A model generated the notes under the pieces. That model ran no database searches and was not told where the DNA came from. It was given only the letters and a program-made list of their open reading frames with translations. The translations under genes were made by a program, and so were the position numbers. This document shows, piece by piece, positions 34,257 to 47,224 of a stretch of DNA of 64,000 bases. Origin of the DNA: Linum tenue (lineage: Eukaryota; Streptophyta; Magnoliopsida; Malpighiales; Linaceae); assembly GCA_946122785.1 (NCBI GenBank), contig CAMGYJ010000003.1, positions 2,108,001-2,172,000 on the forward strand. Direction: 5' to 3'. Positions within the stretch are counted from its first letter, which is position 1. Each line of letters opens with the position of its first letter.

Positions 34257-34947
34257 TTACGTAAAATCCAATAAGTATTACGTAATGATTACGTAACGTA
34301 TGCATAGCTTACGTAACAGTTGTAAAATATCATTACGGAAAGCTTATGTAATGGAGGCTTCTTTTACGTAATTAATATTTATCTCGCGTTACGTAAAGTG
34401 ATAAGTAATTACGGAAGTCTTACGTAATGCATCTAATTTAACTGTTACGTAAAAAACAACTGTCATTACGGAAGCCTTACGTAATGAATGTGTATTTAAC
34501 GTAACAGTTGTAAATGTCATAACGGAAGCCTTACGTAATTGAGGCTTCTTTTACGTAATGAATATTAACCTTGCATTACGTAAAGTATGAAGGCATTACG
34601 GAAGCCTTACATAATGCTTCTGATTTAACTGTTACGTAAGAAACAACTGTAATTACGGAAGGCTTACGTATTAGATGAGTATTTTACGTAATAGTTGTAA
34701 AATGTCATTACGGAAGCTTTACGTAATTGAGACTTCTTTTACGTAATGAATATTAATCTTGTGTTACGTAAAGTATAAAGGAATTACGGAAGCCTTTAGT
34801 AACGCTTCTGATTTAACTGTTACGTAAGAAACAACTGTCATTATGGAAGACTTATGTAATGGATGTGTATTTTACGTAACAGTTGTAAAATGTCATTACG
34901 GAAGACTTACGCAATTGAGACTTATTTTTCGTAATGAATATTAACCT
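34257..34947. repeat. ~188-bp tandem array rich in TTACGTAA palindromes
   Basis: Landmark AACAGTTGTAAA (or variant) recurs at 34315, 34503, 34690 and 34878, a period of 187-188 bp over about 3.7 units. Each unit contains about seven ACGTAA/TTACGT motifs, several in the full palindrome TTACGTAA, alternating with CATTACGGAAG blocks. The unit is itself partly inverted: AACAGTTG and CAACTGT appear in both orientations within it. It shows no ORF. It may be a small satellite array or the tandemly amplified core of a TIR element. Confidence 0.9.
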
Positions 34948-35429
34948 CCGGCAGTGCCGGTGTCCCCCTGTTTCTTTTTTTAACTTTTTTTAATCAATGA
35001 CTTGAGTTTATTTTAATTGATTTTAATGGTCTAGATCTATACAAATTACCTAACTTAAAATTATAGCCAAATTATTGTATGAGGTGACAAAATGATATAA
35101 CTTTTGTCAGTTATTAATTAAATTATCCATTGTATATCTCATTTGACGTGCATGATGTATGGTTTGTGAGCCTACCTTCCCGGGATTAACCCGATATACT
35201 TATACATAATAGTTTACCTCCACCTTCGTAGTCATTATAATTAAGGTGCTAAGCTGCTACTGTAAGGTATCCATCGATAATCTCATAATCAGATTAGGAT
35301 TTTTGCTAATTCCATGAGCTAGACCCTAACGGTTTTTTGTTTTGGCGTGCATCATGCATATCAAAGTGACTTCTCATAGTTAAGGTCACCAATCATTGCA
35401 CTGGTGAGCACGTTTTAACTTTGGACAGA
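34948..35429. other. Intergenic, nothing recognised
   Basis: AT-rich DNA without ORF or repeat boundary. Confidence 0.45.
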
Positions 35430-35763
35430 GGGCTCGTTTGGAACCTTTGATTCTGAAAATGATGTATTACGAGAATGTGTGTATTAAAGATTATGTGTAT
35501 ACTAAGAATGTGTGGTTTTGAAAATTCATTGTTTGGAATCCATACAAGAATGCATGGATTATAGTTGAAATGAACTATGGATACTAAAATCTCAACAAAA
35601 AGGTAAGATTACGAATACATCATTTTCTATGCAGCAGGAATACAACATGGATTATGAATACATGCACTATGTTATTACATCAAGTCAAAAAAACGTTGTA
35701 TTTTCAGGATATACATGTATACTGAAAATACAACATCTGGAATCGGAGGTTCCAAACGAGCCC
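35430..35763. mobile_element. Tourist/Harbinger-like MITE (334 bp)
   Basis: The inverted ends are GGGCTCGTTTGGAACCT and AGGTTCCAAACGAGCCC, 17 bp and perfect. AGA flanks both sides (35427-35429 and 35764-35766). The GGGCxxGTTTGG terminus is typical of PIF/Harbinger-derived MITEs. The TSD is AGA rather than the usual TTA/TAA, so the superfamily assignment is tentative. The high TIR identity implies a fairly young copy. Confidence 0.8.
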
Positions 35764-35766
35764 AGA

Positions 35767-38700
35767 GTTCTCACAAAAACTTCTTCGTTTCACCTCCAAA
35801 ATACGTATTATCCATTAAGAACGAGTTTTTAACTTATGAATCGTGGATTTCTTCTGTACTTTTGTCGACATGTGAGATACGCATAAAGATAGTTATATGT
35901 TTTGGTTTCCGAGAAAGAGCAGAGAGGTAATGGTGGAGGGACGGCCGACTGACGCCATGGATGTTACAACGACTTGTCAACTGGTCACGAATGCACCCAT
36001 CATCTTTTGAGCCCCACGGGAATTGGCCTCTTGCGGGTGCGCGACGCACCAAAAACCTAGTCCTATTTGACACATCGATCCACATGCACCATCAGCACTA
36101 CTTATTTTGTTCATAGAAAAAAAAAGTAGTCTAATTTACATTTATTTACAGAAGAAGAAGAAGAAGAAAAAAAAAAGGAAGAACAGTAACAGTCTATTTA
36201 CATCTAAACTAACGTGACAGATGCTGTATACAGCATGTTTGCGAATCATGAGATAAAGCATGTAGATGTTTGTTACAACGCTCTGCTTTTGTGATGTTAG
36301 CACTCTTCTAATGATCAAGATTCAACCCAAGCCAACCACGAAAAAGTAAGCCCAAAAAAAAAAAACACTAAAGAGGAATTGCCACAATAGATACATTGAA
36401 GGGATAGGATATGATATGCCACAATTTAACCAAATTTCACATTGGCAAATCACGTGAGAGATCATGATTCATAAGGAATAATTCATCATTAACTGAAAAG
36501 ACTCGTTTTGAAGTGAAACGAACGAATTCTGAAATTAAACATGCTCAGTGTGGAGCATGGTTGTCACGCCGGTAGAATACCGGCTGGTGAACACAACCGG
36601 TATGATTGATATACGACCTCTAAAAAAAATGACATTGTTTTAGTGAACTTAATTAATAAAAGTTAACTATTTATTTATAATTTAATTATTAATTTTATAT
36701 GTTGGATTCAAGTATAAACATTTAGGTATTGAAGCGTTAAATGTTGTATTTTAAATATAAGCAATCATTTTATTTTATGTGAAATGTCATATTTTATTTA
36801 AATATGAATATAGATTGTAAGTAAATTATCTTCAAATATATTTTATATATGAATCAATTCATTTGATGCTTATGGTTTTTCACATCTCTACATATTTTGT
36901 TAAATTGAGTTAAATTGACATGAACCAACACAAATCGATTGTACCACTGGTCAAACCATTCGACTTGATAAACCGATGCAACGATATAAACTAGTTTAAC
37001 AACCTTGGTCATGATGAATGACCTCTATAGCACTACAAGATATATGACCTCCTGAAAAATCATCACGAAACAACCTAAAAGCAAAACCGTATATGAATAA
37101 GAACTCACCATGAAACCATGTCAAAAGCAAAAACCGTGCCGAGATATCCCCAAAGCAAACATTATCTTTATAGAAAAGAGCCGAAATGAACTTGCTAATT
37201 CACCTGCAGATAGTGGAGTAACATTGGTTCCCAAAGATCCATCAATTGTGTTTGCAGATAATTAAACCAATAGAAAGCGTGGAGGACAACACGCCTCACC
37301 TACCCTACAATCGTAGAAGGGGAGTGGTCTTGATCGACCTCAAAACACTGCAGAAATGTAATCTTATCTGTAGGGCTATAAGGATGATACTAAATACCCT
37401 GCTCCGACCCGACTATGACCCTCAGAGTCGAGATGGGTCAGTTATTTACAGGGGGTCGGATAGGGTTAGTGTTAGTTTAGGATCAGGTCACTTTGATCCG
37501 ATGACTCATAATGTCTTGAAATGTTGGACTTGTTTGTAAACTTTTAAATGGTTAGGTACTATAACGTAAGAGATAAAATATAAAAGTATCAAAATATAAT
37601 TTTCCACCAAATTTTTGGACTAATTTGTACAAAAATTAGGTACTAAATTGTAAGAAAAAATAATTTTGGGTACCAAATGCAATTTTCTAAAACAATTGTG
37701 ATGCATAGGGTCAACCCTCTGACCCGTCCCTACTCGACCCGACCCTAATGGGTTAGACTGGGTAAAAAAGGAATGAGGGTCGGGGCGGGTTACACAGGTT
37801 CAGGGTCGATTTTCAGCCCCATTAACAAGTGTCATATGTCAAAGCTGAAGAAATTAGTTTCAACATGGCATTCGGTCTCCTTTAATCAGATTCAATGTCA
37901 GTTTGATCCTTTTTTTTCGATTCGATATGGGCTTATCCAAACTTCATATTCGTCCAATGCAATTCTGTATTGACCAATCCGTTACACACCTCTAGTCCTC
38001 TACACACTGAATCCGGTATGGACCAATTCGGTCAGCCAGAACCAGAAACCATGGTTCAAGCACACGTCTGACTGACCAGCCAGCCGACCACTGCACATCT
38101 GGAAATTAAGATTTCTTAATACGTTTAAATTTTCTTTCTTAATATAAGTTTAGACCGGCCGCCTACCCACCAATGGTGCAAAAGAATTAGGCGGGTAGCC
38201 GCTAATTATTATAAATTAATTAAATGGGGATAAAGATTACAATGCCCGTCTTTCCTGCTCTTTAATTATGATTAATCATTGGCTCTGTTGCCTACCAAAT
38301 AAATAAACAATGCAAATTTTCCTCCGTTTCGGCAAGTCCAGAACGGCAAATTCTTCCTTTTTCATGGTTGATTTTTTAATGTTCAATTATTAATCGCCTT
38401 AATTAATCCCTTTTTCCCAGTAGGAGGAAATGAAGACAAGGGAGGTGGAACATGCATGCCAAGTATTAGTGTTAGTATTATCAATTATAGAAGATGATAA
38501 TTAAAGCATCATTAAGTCCACCCCATTATGAACGTCAAGTTGCCGAGCCTGCTAATTAACTAGTTAAATAGTAATTTACGGCATTAATTAACAATGCCAA
38601 TGTCGGTCATCTGTATGATATATCCATGACGATCTGTCGTTGGATTTGGTGAACTACTTTTGACGGATATATGGGACGTGCTATTTATTGGGTTTGGAGA

Positions 38701-39530
38701 ATTTTCCTCCTCACCAAGAGAGCCGTAAAACGAACTTTCTCTAACTACATACCATGTTCATGAAAAATGCAAGATCAAAATCCATATATACTCATGAAAA
38801 TTACTAAAAACACTTTGTACCACATGTAATTTTTTAGAACGTATTTGATCGATAAAAGCATTGGTATATGAAATTCGATACCATGAGACATGAGCTTTGA
38901 TCATTCATAATGGTCTGAATGTCTGATTGCTTTGGTCCTGTTAGTCCGGTTATATAAAAAAAAAAGTAATTATATTGTGGGTATAATTTTAAGATGCAAA
39001 ATCACAAACCAAATGGAAAAACAACGTGTTACCTCCAACCCGAAAACATTGTTGCGAATCGACTCGCGAATTTGTGGCACTCATTTTTCTAATCGGGTTC
39101 GGGACAAACTGGGTCAGGCTGCGAGATCACAACCTTAAATTGCATAAATGAGATACAAGCTTGTTGAAATTTTACTTAAAAACTTTTAATCAACCTGATC
39201 TACAAACTCGTTTTAACCCGACAAATAAAGAAAATCGTTATAACCCATTAATCAATCAAGGCAAAGGCAAGACATTGATTTTCACCTGTACGTGGGTATA
39301 CTTGGTTGGTTGTAAATCAAAGGAAGTTATTATTATTATTATTATTTTTTTTTGGTAGAAAGGGAAGTTATTATTGGCGAAACAGACTTCACAAATTTGC
39401 TAGGAAAAACGAAAAACTGGGATCATTGAAGGAGAGTCGACCTCAAAATTGAGGGGGGACGAGGTAATCTAAGAAGAAGAAGATAGATAGATAGGATAAT
39501 GATGAACAAAAGTAAGGTCCAGTTCTAGGC
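35767..39530. other. Intergenic region with two eroded MITE-like segments
   Basis: No gene is recognised. 36570-37013 has loosely inverted ends (GGTTGTCACGCC and AACAACC) and resembles DNA near 55450-55870, so it may be an old hAT-type MITE. 37371-37822 is enriched in GACCCGACC/GGGTCGG motifs in both orientations and may be another; neither shows a clear TSD. The rest is AT-rich. Confidence 0.4.
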
Positions 39531-39533
39531 TTA

Positions 39534-40420
39534 CGGGTCGTTTGCTTGAGGGTTTTGGTGATGGATTTGGTGATGGAAATCTATCCATCATGGACTTTAA
39601 CGGAAATCCATCGTTTACCTTAGGGAATTAGGGAGATGGAATTTGTGGGTCCCGCCACTTTTGAGGTTCCAAATCCGTGGACCCCACGGACTTGGAAGTT
39701 CCACCTCTTGAGGTGGGATTTGGGTGATGGATTAAAATCCATGATGGTAAATTACCTTTCTACCTTTACGTATTACTTTAATTACAAAGTTGTCCTACTT
39801 TAATTCAATGGTCATGCAATTATAAACTTTTATAATGTCGTATTTTATATATATGAGAATTTTTCATTTCGTTTTGTAATATCATAGTTTATTTAAATAT
39901 GAATGTATATGTGATTTGTTAGATTCAACTATAAACATCTTATGCTCGTCTTGTGCATTATTATTTGATTGATTGTCGGATTCCAAAATTGGGGAGTTAG
40001 CAAGAAGTTGATGAGTTGTAGCAATAAAGCGAGCAATTGTTTACAATTGATACATAATATTGCGTACATTATTAGATGAGTTGTTAATTAGTGCCAAACT
40101 ATAATACATTTATATATTTGTAGTTGAATTATTAGTCCACATAGTGGTAAAGAGTTTAAAATTTCATTGTATGCGTTGGATTTTTTAATGAAATTTATGG
40201 ATTATAATATAGAAATATAATTAGATGATAAGGGTAACAAGGTAATTTGAATTTCATATCCACAAATCTATTCAAACAAAATCTATAATCAAATCCAACA
40301 AGCAAACAATAGACTTGGTCAAATCCATAATGCCACCAAATCCATCATATATCCATGGTTTTCCAAAACCCACGTTTTACCAAAACCCTCATTTTTTAAA
40401 TCTATGAAGCAAACGACCCG
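39534..40420. mobile_element. PIF/Harbinger-type MITE (887 bp)
   Basis: The ends are CGGGTCGTTTGCTT and AAGCAAACGACCCG, a perfect 14-bp inverted repeat. They are flanked by the characteristic 3-bp TSD TTA at 39531-39533 and 40421-40423. Subterminal GGTGATGGATTT and AAATCCATCA motifs are also inverted. There is no transposase. Its right TSD coincides with the start of the 1.95-kb tandem duplication. Confidence 0.87.
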
Positions 40421-40422
40421 TT

Positions 40423-40448
40423 AGTATCAGCACAAAATGGAAAACTGT

Positions 40449-40479
<31 letters not shown>

Positions 40480-42397
40480 AGGGTGATTGTGACGACGATG
40501 ATGGAGTATGTCGGCCATTTTTGTCAGTTATGTTATGTGAAAGGGAAGATCAACGTGGCGGCCGTCCCCTGACGACAGACTAGCTGCCAAGTCGGAGCAC
40601 CACCTCTTCTCCTCACTTCTTCTTTACCCATCCCCTACCCTTCCCTTTCTAATTGCTGCAACTTTTAAGTTTTAACTCCAACAGTCGACATATACAATTT
40701 CAATTATTCATTTTTTTTTTCAAAATACTATTTCTATTATTATTCCTGTTAATCTTATACTTGTGAGCAATATAGGAAAAATCGCCTTTCAAAATTTTAA
40801 ATTATTATTTTACATTTTTAGGTCACGAAAACCTTTTTTTTATGTAAATCGCTTTTCACTTACAAGTGTAGTCCAAATCTATGATTTGAATATAAAAAAA
40901 TTACGTTATTCAAGATCACCAAAACAGTTCTACGTAGAATCACAATTTTGATTGCAAAGCTTGTGAGTACTCTATTCAATCCGACCATGTCAAAACAAGT
41001 AAAATTTTGATACTAATGGATTTTTTATTCGGGTGCTGGTAAAAATTCGCCTTTGGAATCGACGAGTTCGGTTGTGGTGAATTTGATCAAAGCTCAACTC
41101 GTTTTTCTGTCCAACCAACGTATGTAAAAGGAAAACTCGTTGTGTTGCATCTAATCCTGATAATATGAATAATTTTATGGTTGTTAAAAGTCTTTATAGT
41201 AACATAATTATGATCATATGAATAATTATTGATGTTATTAGAGTTTTTTATATGAATATGTTATTAGAGTTTACACAACAATATATTTGCAAAAAAAAAA
41301 TCTAATTATTTTTACTACATACCACTAAATTATATTTTAGTTTGGAAAACCCCAAATTGCCACCACTAACTCCTATCAACAAAATTACTTGCTCATATCG
41401 TTCACTTTTTTTTTTACGGGAATCTGCATTCGGTTGTAATAATAAGAGAAAATGGTTACATTGTCCTGTTGAAGCTGAACAATAAGAAAACTAGGCGGGA
41501 TATCAATCCAAATCTTTTGCTCATCCCATCTAACTTCCGCATGAGCCATTAAGTGTGCCACTATGTTGGCTTTTCTATGAATGTGCTGCCATTTATTGGT
41601 GCCTAACTCCTGCATATATCTTCTAATGCTTCGGCAGATCACGCCTACTTCGTCTTGAATAATCTCTGATGAGTGTAGCTTGTGTACCAGGGTCATACAT
41701 TGGTTACATGGAATTGAGATGTCACCTAGACTCCCATTTCCGCCGCTAGAGCTTCAGCAGCTTCTGCCGACCAAAACCCTTTAATTCTCTTAGCAGCCGC
41801 CGTAAGGAATTTACCAGCATCATCTCTAATGACCACTCCCAGCCCAACACCTCCTCCGTCTAGAATCTCAGCGTCAGTGCACACGGAGATGGATCCATTC
41901 GGGGGTTTCCTCCACGGCCTGCGTTCCACTAGCTCAACAGTGTTGGCGCCCGAGGTCTGATGTTGTTTGTAGTTCGCTAATAGGTACTTAGCTCGAATTG
42001 GTATCTCCTCTTCGGTTAGTTTAGCTCCATTAAACAAATGAGTGTTTCTTTCCTTTCAGAGATAACAAAGTAACACGCAACATTCCTCTATCTTCTCTTG
42101 ATCACCCATATAAAAAACTTTTGAACACCACTTTTGGCATGAGTCTGGGCCTCTTGCTAAGAACAAGGCAGCCACATCAATCTTTCGCCATATACGGGAC
42201 TACCACTCACAATCTGAGAAGATGTGAACTTGTGTCTCTTTCTGGTTGCAAAACGGACAGGCATCACTCCACCTTGGGTTTTGGTGACTAACTACCACCC
42301 CCATAGGGAGGATTTCTCTCGCGAACTTCCACATGAAGTGCCGCACTTTTGGTTGAACACCCAAACTCCAGAGTATCAGCACAAAATGGAAAACTGT

Positions 42398-42449
<52 letters not shown>

Positions 42450-44337
42450 GTGATTGTGACGACGATGATGGAGTATGTCGGCCATTTTTGTCAGTTATGT
42501 TATGTGAAAGGGAAGATCAACGTGGCGGCCGTCCCCTGACGACAGACTAGCTGCCAAGTCGGAGCACCACCTCTTCTCCTCACTTCTTCTTTACCCATCC
42601 CCTACCCTTCCCTTTCTAATTGCTGCAACTTTTAAGTTTTAACTCCAACAGTCGACATATACAATTTCAATCATTAATTTTTTTTTGTCAAAATACTATT
42701 TCTATTATTATTCCTGTTAATCTTATACTTGTGAGCAATATAGGAAAAATCGCCTTTTAAAATTTTAAATTATTATTTTACATTTTTAGGTCACGAAAAC
42801 CTTTTTTTTATGTAAATCACTTTTTCACTTACAAGTGTAGTCAAAATCTATGATTTGAATATAAAAAAATTACGTTATTCAAGATCATCAAAACAGTTCT
42901 ACGTAGAATCACAATTTTGATTGCAAGGCTTGTGAGTGCTCTATTCAATCCGACCATGTCAAAAACAAGTAAAATTTTGATACTAATGGATTTTTTATTC
43001 GGGTGCTGGTAAAAATTCGCCTTTGGAATCAACGAGTTCGGTTGTGGTGAATTTGATCAAAGTTCAACTCGTTTTTCTGTCCAACCAACGTATGTAAAAG
43101 GAAAACTCGTTGTGTTGCATCTAATCCTGATAATATGAATAATTTTATGGTTGTTAAAAGTCTTTATAGTAACATAATTATGATCATATGAATAATTATT
43201 GATGTTATTAGATTTTTTTATGAATATGTTATTAGAGTTTACACAAAAATATATTAGCAAAAAAAAAATCTAATTATTTTTACTATATACCACTAAATTA
43301 TATTTTAGTTTGGAAAACCCCAAATTGCCACCACTAACTCCTATCAACAAAATTACTTGCTCATATCGTTCACTTTTTTTTACGGGAATCTGCATTCGGT
43401 TGTATTAATAAGAGAAAATGGTTACATTGTCCTGTTGAAGCTGAACAATAAGAAAACTAGGTGGGATATCAATCCAAATCTTTTGCTCATCCCATCTAAC
43501 TTCCGCATGAGCCATCAAGTGTGCCACTATGTTGGCTTTTCTATGAATGTGCTGCCATTTACTGGTGCCTAACTCCTGTATATATCTTCTGATGCTTCGG
43601 CAGATCACGCCTACTTCGTCTTGAATAATCTCTGATGAGTGTAGCTTGTGTACCAGGGTCATACATTGGTTAGATGGAATTGAGATGCCACCTTGATTCC
43701 CATTTCCGCCGCTAGAGCTTCAGCAGCTTCTGCCGACCAAAACCCTTTAATTCTCTTAGTAACCGCCATAAGGAATTTACCAGCATCATCTCTAATGACC
43801 ACTCCCAGCCCAACACCTCCTCCGTCTAGAATCTCAGCGTCAGTGCACACGGAGATGGATCCATTCGGGGGTTTCCTCCACGGCCTGTGTTCCACTAGCT
43901 CAACAGTGTTGGCGTCCGAGGTCTAATGTTGTTTGTAGTCCGCTAATAGGTACTTAGCTCGAATTGGTATCTCCTCTTCGGGTATTTTAGCTCCATTAAA
44001 CAAATGAGCGTTTCTTTCCTTTCATAGATAACAAAGTAACACGCAACATTCCTCTATCTTCTCTTGATCACCCATATCAAAAACTTTTGAACACCACTTC
44101 TGGCATGAGTCTGGGCCTCTTGCTAAGAACAGGGCAGCCACATCAATCTTTCGCCATATGCGGGACTACCACTCACAATCTGAGAAGATGTGAACTTGTG
44201 TCTCTTTCTGGTTGCAAAACGGACAGGCATCACTCCACCTTGGGTTTCGGTGACTAACTACCACCCCCGTAGGGATGATTTCTCTCGCGAACTTACACAT
44301 GAAGTGCCGCACTTTTGGTTGAACACCCAAACTCCAG
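40423..44337. repeat. 1.95-kb tandem segmental duplication
   Basis: 40423-42371 and 42372-44337 are direct copies, starting AGTATCAGCACAAAATGG and ending CCAAACTCCAG. They are highly similar, differing by scattered substitutions and by the length of the (AG)n microsatellite at 40453-40479 versus 42402-42446. Each carries about 1 kb of unique flank followed by the 3' end of a minus-strand LINE. The second copy is continuous with the rest of that LINE beyond the Gypsy insertion, so it is the parental copy. Confidence 0.95.
41406..42371 (-). pseudogene. LINE 3' fragment, duplicated copy (zf-RVT and RNase H)
   Basis: Sense order: zf-RVT with VRHFMWKFAREIL and CPFCNQKETQVHIF (42371-42200), an intervening 42-kb-region linker with a stop near 42060, RNase H with SVCTDAEIL and an AEAAEAL glutamate (42037-41726), its C-terminal HIHRKANIVAHLMAHA (41696-41385), and a terminal poly(A) seen as a T run at 41406-41415. 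The fragment starts abruptly at the duplication breakpoint and has no RT. It is a by-product of the tandem duplication, not an independent insertion. Confidence 0.88.
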
Positions 44338-44343
44338 ATAGTC
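43374..44343 (-). pseudogene. LINE 3' part (zf-RVT, RNase H), parental copy
   Basis: This is the same content as 41406-42371 and represents the 3' end of the LINE whose 5' part resumes at 48617. The zf-RVT reading frame is cut by the Gypsy element at 44343/44344 and picks up in register on the far side. RNase H spans roughly 43895-43405, with VCTDAEIL and AEAAEAL; frame breaks lie between the halves near 43665 and 43920. The T run at 43374-43381 marks the poly(A) end. Confidence 0.87.
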
Positions 44344-44759
44344 TGATAGAAACCTGCAATTCTATTCTTTTAGCAATTGGACTTATTTGTTAGTTTATGA
44401 TTGTTTACGAGTTTATGGGGTATTTGGGGGGATTTAATTGGGGTTTGATAAGTTGGGGTAGTTATAGGAAATTAGGAAATGATATTTAAACTATCTGCTA
44501 CGTAGGAATAAGGGTTAAGGAAAGATTAAACCTAATTGTTTTCTATCTTACTTCCTCTCACCTCTCTTGGCCGACCCCTTCCTTCCTCTCTCTCTCAACA
44601 GGCTGCCGCCAGCCTTTCTTCCTCTTCCTTCCTCGTCCCACTTCCTCTCTTCTTCTTCTTCCTCATACACGCACCACTAGAGCCACCACATGGCTCTTCC
44701 ACTCCATTTTCCCACTCTTTCCCATCATTAGATAGAACCCGGCGTTTGGGTTTCTATCA
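44344..44759 (+). repeat. Gypsy 5' LTR
   Basis: 416 bp with 10-bp inverted ends TGATAGAAAC/GTTTCTATCA. It has a pyrimidine-rich TTCCTCTC segment in its second half. It differs from the 3' LTR by scattered substitutions and small indels, so it is older than Copia-2. Confidence 0.92.
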
Positions 44760-45535
44760 TCTGGTATCAGAGCCCGATTCCGACTAGTGAGTTTGTCGCG
44801 ACTCTACACCGGGACGGACAGCAGAACCATGGCGATCACCAAGTCCCAGTAGAGAAGTCCGATGCCGGATCCAAGGCGGCGGCGGCCCAGACCAGGGCTT
44901 CCTCGTCGTAGGCAGACAATCGGCGCGAAGGTGTCGTGGTGGACGAGACTGAGAATGACGATCTCCAAGCCTCGATGCGCACCATCATGGCGATGCAGTT
45001 GAGGATCGACTCCAACATGGAGGAGGTGCGGGCTGAGGTTGAAGAGGCCAGGCGTGAACGTGACGTGATCATGCAACTCCTCACCAGCATGCAGGAGGAG
45101 CAGAGGCGGTTGGCGGCAGATTTGGGGCTCGGCGGTGGAGGTCGTGGCGAGGTGGAGGCGGCCAAGGCGAGCCCAGTGGCGGGCCATCGCGCAGGGGCCG
45201 GAGGAGCGAACCCGGCGGCTAGCGGGGCGGCGACGGGGTCGGGAGGAGAGGCTGCCGCGGCCAACCTAGGGCAGGCGACGGCTGAACGAGTGGGCTCCAA
45301 TGCTGAAGGGCCTCGTAGTGGGCCTGGCTGCTGCCGACTCCAACAGCGGAGGAGATCGCGGCCATACGTGGCAAGGCGAAGATGCCGGGCTACGACAACG
45401 TGGCCCAGAATCTGTGTTTCAAACCAATGGGCCCACACTCTATGGAGGACGAGATGGGCCGAGTGCAGCGGGCCAGGGGAGGGTTCGCTCGGGCCAGCGG
45501 GGCGGATCGGGTAATGGTGAACCGGCCAGGCTTTA

Positions 45536-45745
45536 ATGGTCGAACTGGAGCTGGCTGGACCGAAGGCGGTCGAACCAAGGTTGGGTGGTCCTAAGCTGGT
45601 CGAATCGGGGCTGAGTGGACCGATGATGGTCGGGCCGGGGCGGGGTGGACCGATGAGGGACGAACCGAAGCTGGGTGGGCCGACAGCGGCCGAACCGGGG
45701 CTGGGTGAGCCGTAAATGGTCGAACCGGGGTGGGACGAACCGCAA
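45536..45745 (+). repeat. ~30-bp minisatellite in the gag region
   Basis: About seven degenerate units of the form GGTCGAACCGGGGCTGGGTG followed by GACCGATG-like sequence. Read in the gag orientation it gives a Gly/Pro-rich decapeptide repeat; read backwards it creates a spurious 330-codon ORF. Confidence 0.8.
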
Positions 45746-45905
45746 GTAAACCACACCGGTTCGGGCTGACTTCGGATGGCCGACCAGTAGCCGAATGGCA
45801 AGCCCAGCTGGAGGGCTCGAGTGCACACGGGCCTCCGATCGTAGCAGCGGGAGATTCAGGGGGTCAACCCGAAGGTACAGAGACTATTCAGGCGAGGACG
45901 GGCAT

Positions 45906-46561
45906 TAGGGGTGGGCAACGGGAAACGGGTATTTGGGTATACCCGTACCCGTCCCGTTTTTCTAAGGGTTATGGGTACCCATATTACCCATAATATTATA
46001 AACGGATGGGACTTGGGATTGAACATTCCTAATATGGGTACCCGCGAATACCCGTTTGGGTAATATGGGTACCCGTTATACCCATTCAATACAAATGCAG
46101 AAATTTAATTCAGACCAACCCAATTCAAAACCCATTGGCCATTTCGGCCCTTACCCTTTCAATTTCAATTCCATTTGGGCCCTTACCCTTTCACTCTTTC
46201 ACTGACATGTTTGATGAATTTTTTTATTTATAATTTGATACTTGGAATGATTTATTTCTATGTGTTGTGATTGTTCATGAATGTGTAATTTGCAAACCAA
46301 GTATTTGTGATTGAGATGTATTTTGTGTCTTGTGATTGTTAAGCAAATACAAGTTAAGTTTAAACTTTTGTTAAAATTTTAGTGGTTTAAACTTTGGGTA
46401 TTTATGGGTAGTATGGGTACCCGTTATCCGTCCCGTACGGGTAATGGGTACCCGTTTCCCATATGGATTTGAGATATGGGATGGACTTTGGTCTCCAAAT
46501 GGGACTAGGTACCCGTTTAAAACGGGACGGGTATCCCGTCCCGTCCCATTGCCCACCCCTA
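45906..46561. mobile_element. hAT MITE in Gypsy gag (656 bp)
   Basis: The termini TAGGGGTGGGCAACGGG and TTGCCCACCCCTA are inverted. A perfect 8-bp TSD, ACGGGCAT, lies at 45898-45905 and 46562-46569. The subterminal regions are dense in GGGTACCCGT-type palindromes. No transposase. Confidence 0.94.
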
Positions 46562-46583
46562 ACGGGCATGGCTGGGGTGCAGG

Positions 46584-47224
46584 TAGGGCTGGAAGTTTGG
46601 TACTGGTATTTGGGATATACCGAATACTGTACCGAATTTGTCTATATTTGGTATTACCGAATACACGTAATATATTGTGGGATTGAGATTGGGATTGAAT
46701 TTCAATTGTTATTCGGTATTAGAGATTACGGGATTGGGATCGGTAATATACCGAAATACCGATCAATACCGAAATACAAGCTAGTGTGTATTTTATCCTC
46801 TCAACTAGACTCTCTCATTAACTACTACACGACCCTGAACCACCAAAAGTGTCATTTAATTATACATAGATCACTAAATCACTATTTCACACTAGTATTA
46901 GTCGTCTCTCAACCTCAAATTCGTCAAATTAAAGATTACCAATTACAAGAACTTGAGATGTTAGCTCTAGGCAACTCAAAACTATTTGCTTAATCTCTTT
47001 GCCCTAAATTAAACAATAAAATCTAATTTATATATTTAATTATTAATTGCAAAGGTAATTAATTATGTATTCGATAACACCGATTGGGATACCGAGGTAC
47101 TTATTGGAATACAGAAAAAATTATTTAGGGATTGGGATTGAGATTGATTTTAGGGTGTAATTCGGTATTCGGGATTTTGGTATTTGGTATCGGGATACCG
47201 ATACCGTACCGATTTCCACCCCTA
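46584..47224. mobile_element. hAT MITE in Gypsy gag (641 bp)
   Basis: The left end TAGGGCTGGAAGTTTGG and right end ATTTCCACCCCTA are imperfect inverted repeats. A perfect 8-bp TSD, GGTGCAGG, lies at 46576-46583 and 47225-47232. The subterminal DNA is rich in GGTATACCGA/ATACCGA motifs. An eroded relative lies at 10588-11243. Only 22 bp separate it from the neighbouring hAT element, so both chose nearly the same target in the gag region. Confidence 0.94.

Noticed and set aside
34257..34947. CRISPR-like or centromeric satellite array
   Set aside because: Only about 3.7 units without unique spacers, in a plant genome; far too short to claim a centromere.
44836..45828. 330-codon minus-strand ORF rich in Gly, Pro and Ser
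   Set aside because: It runs antisense through the GC-rich gag region and its 30-bp minisatellite; the apparent protein repeat comes from the DNA repeat, with no known domain.
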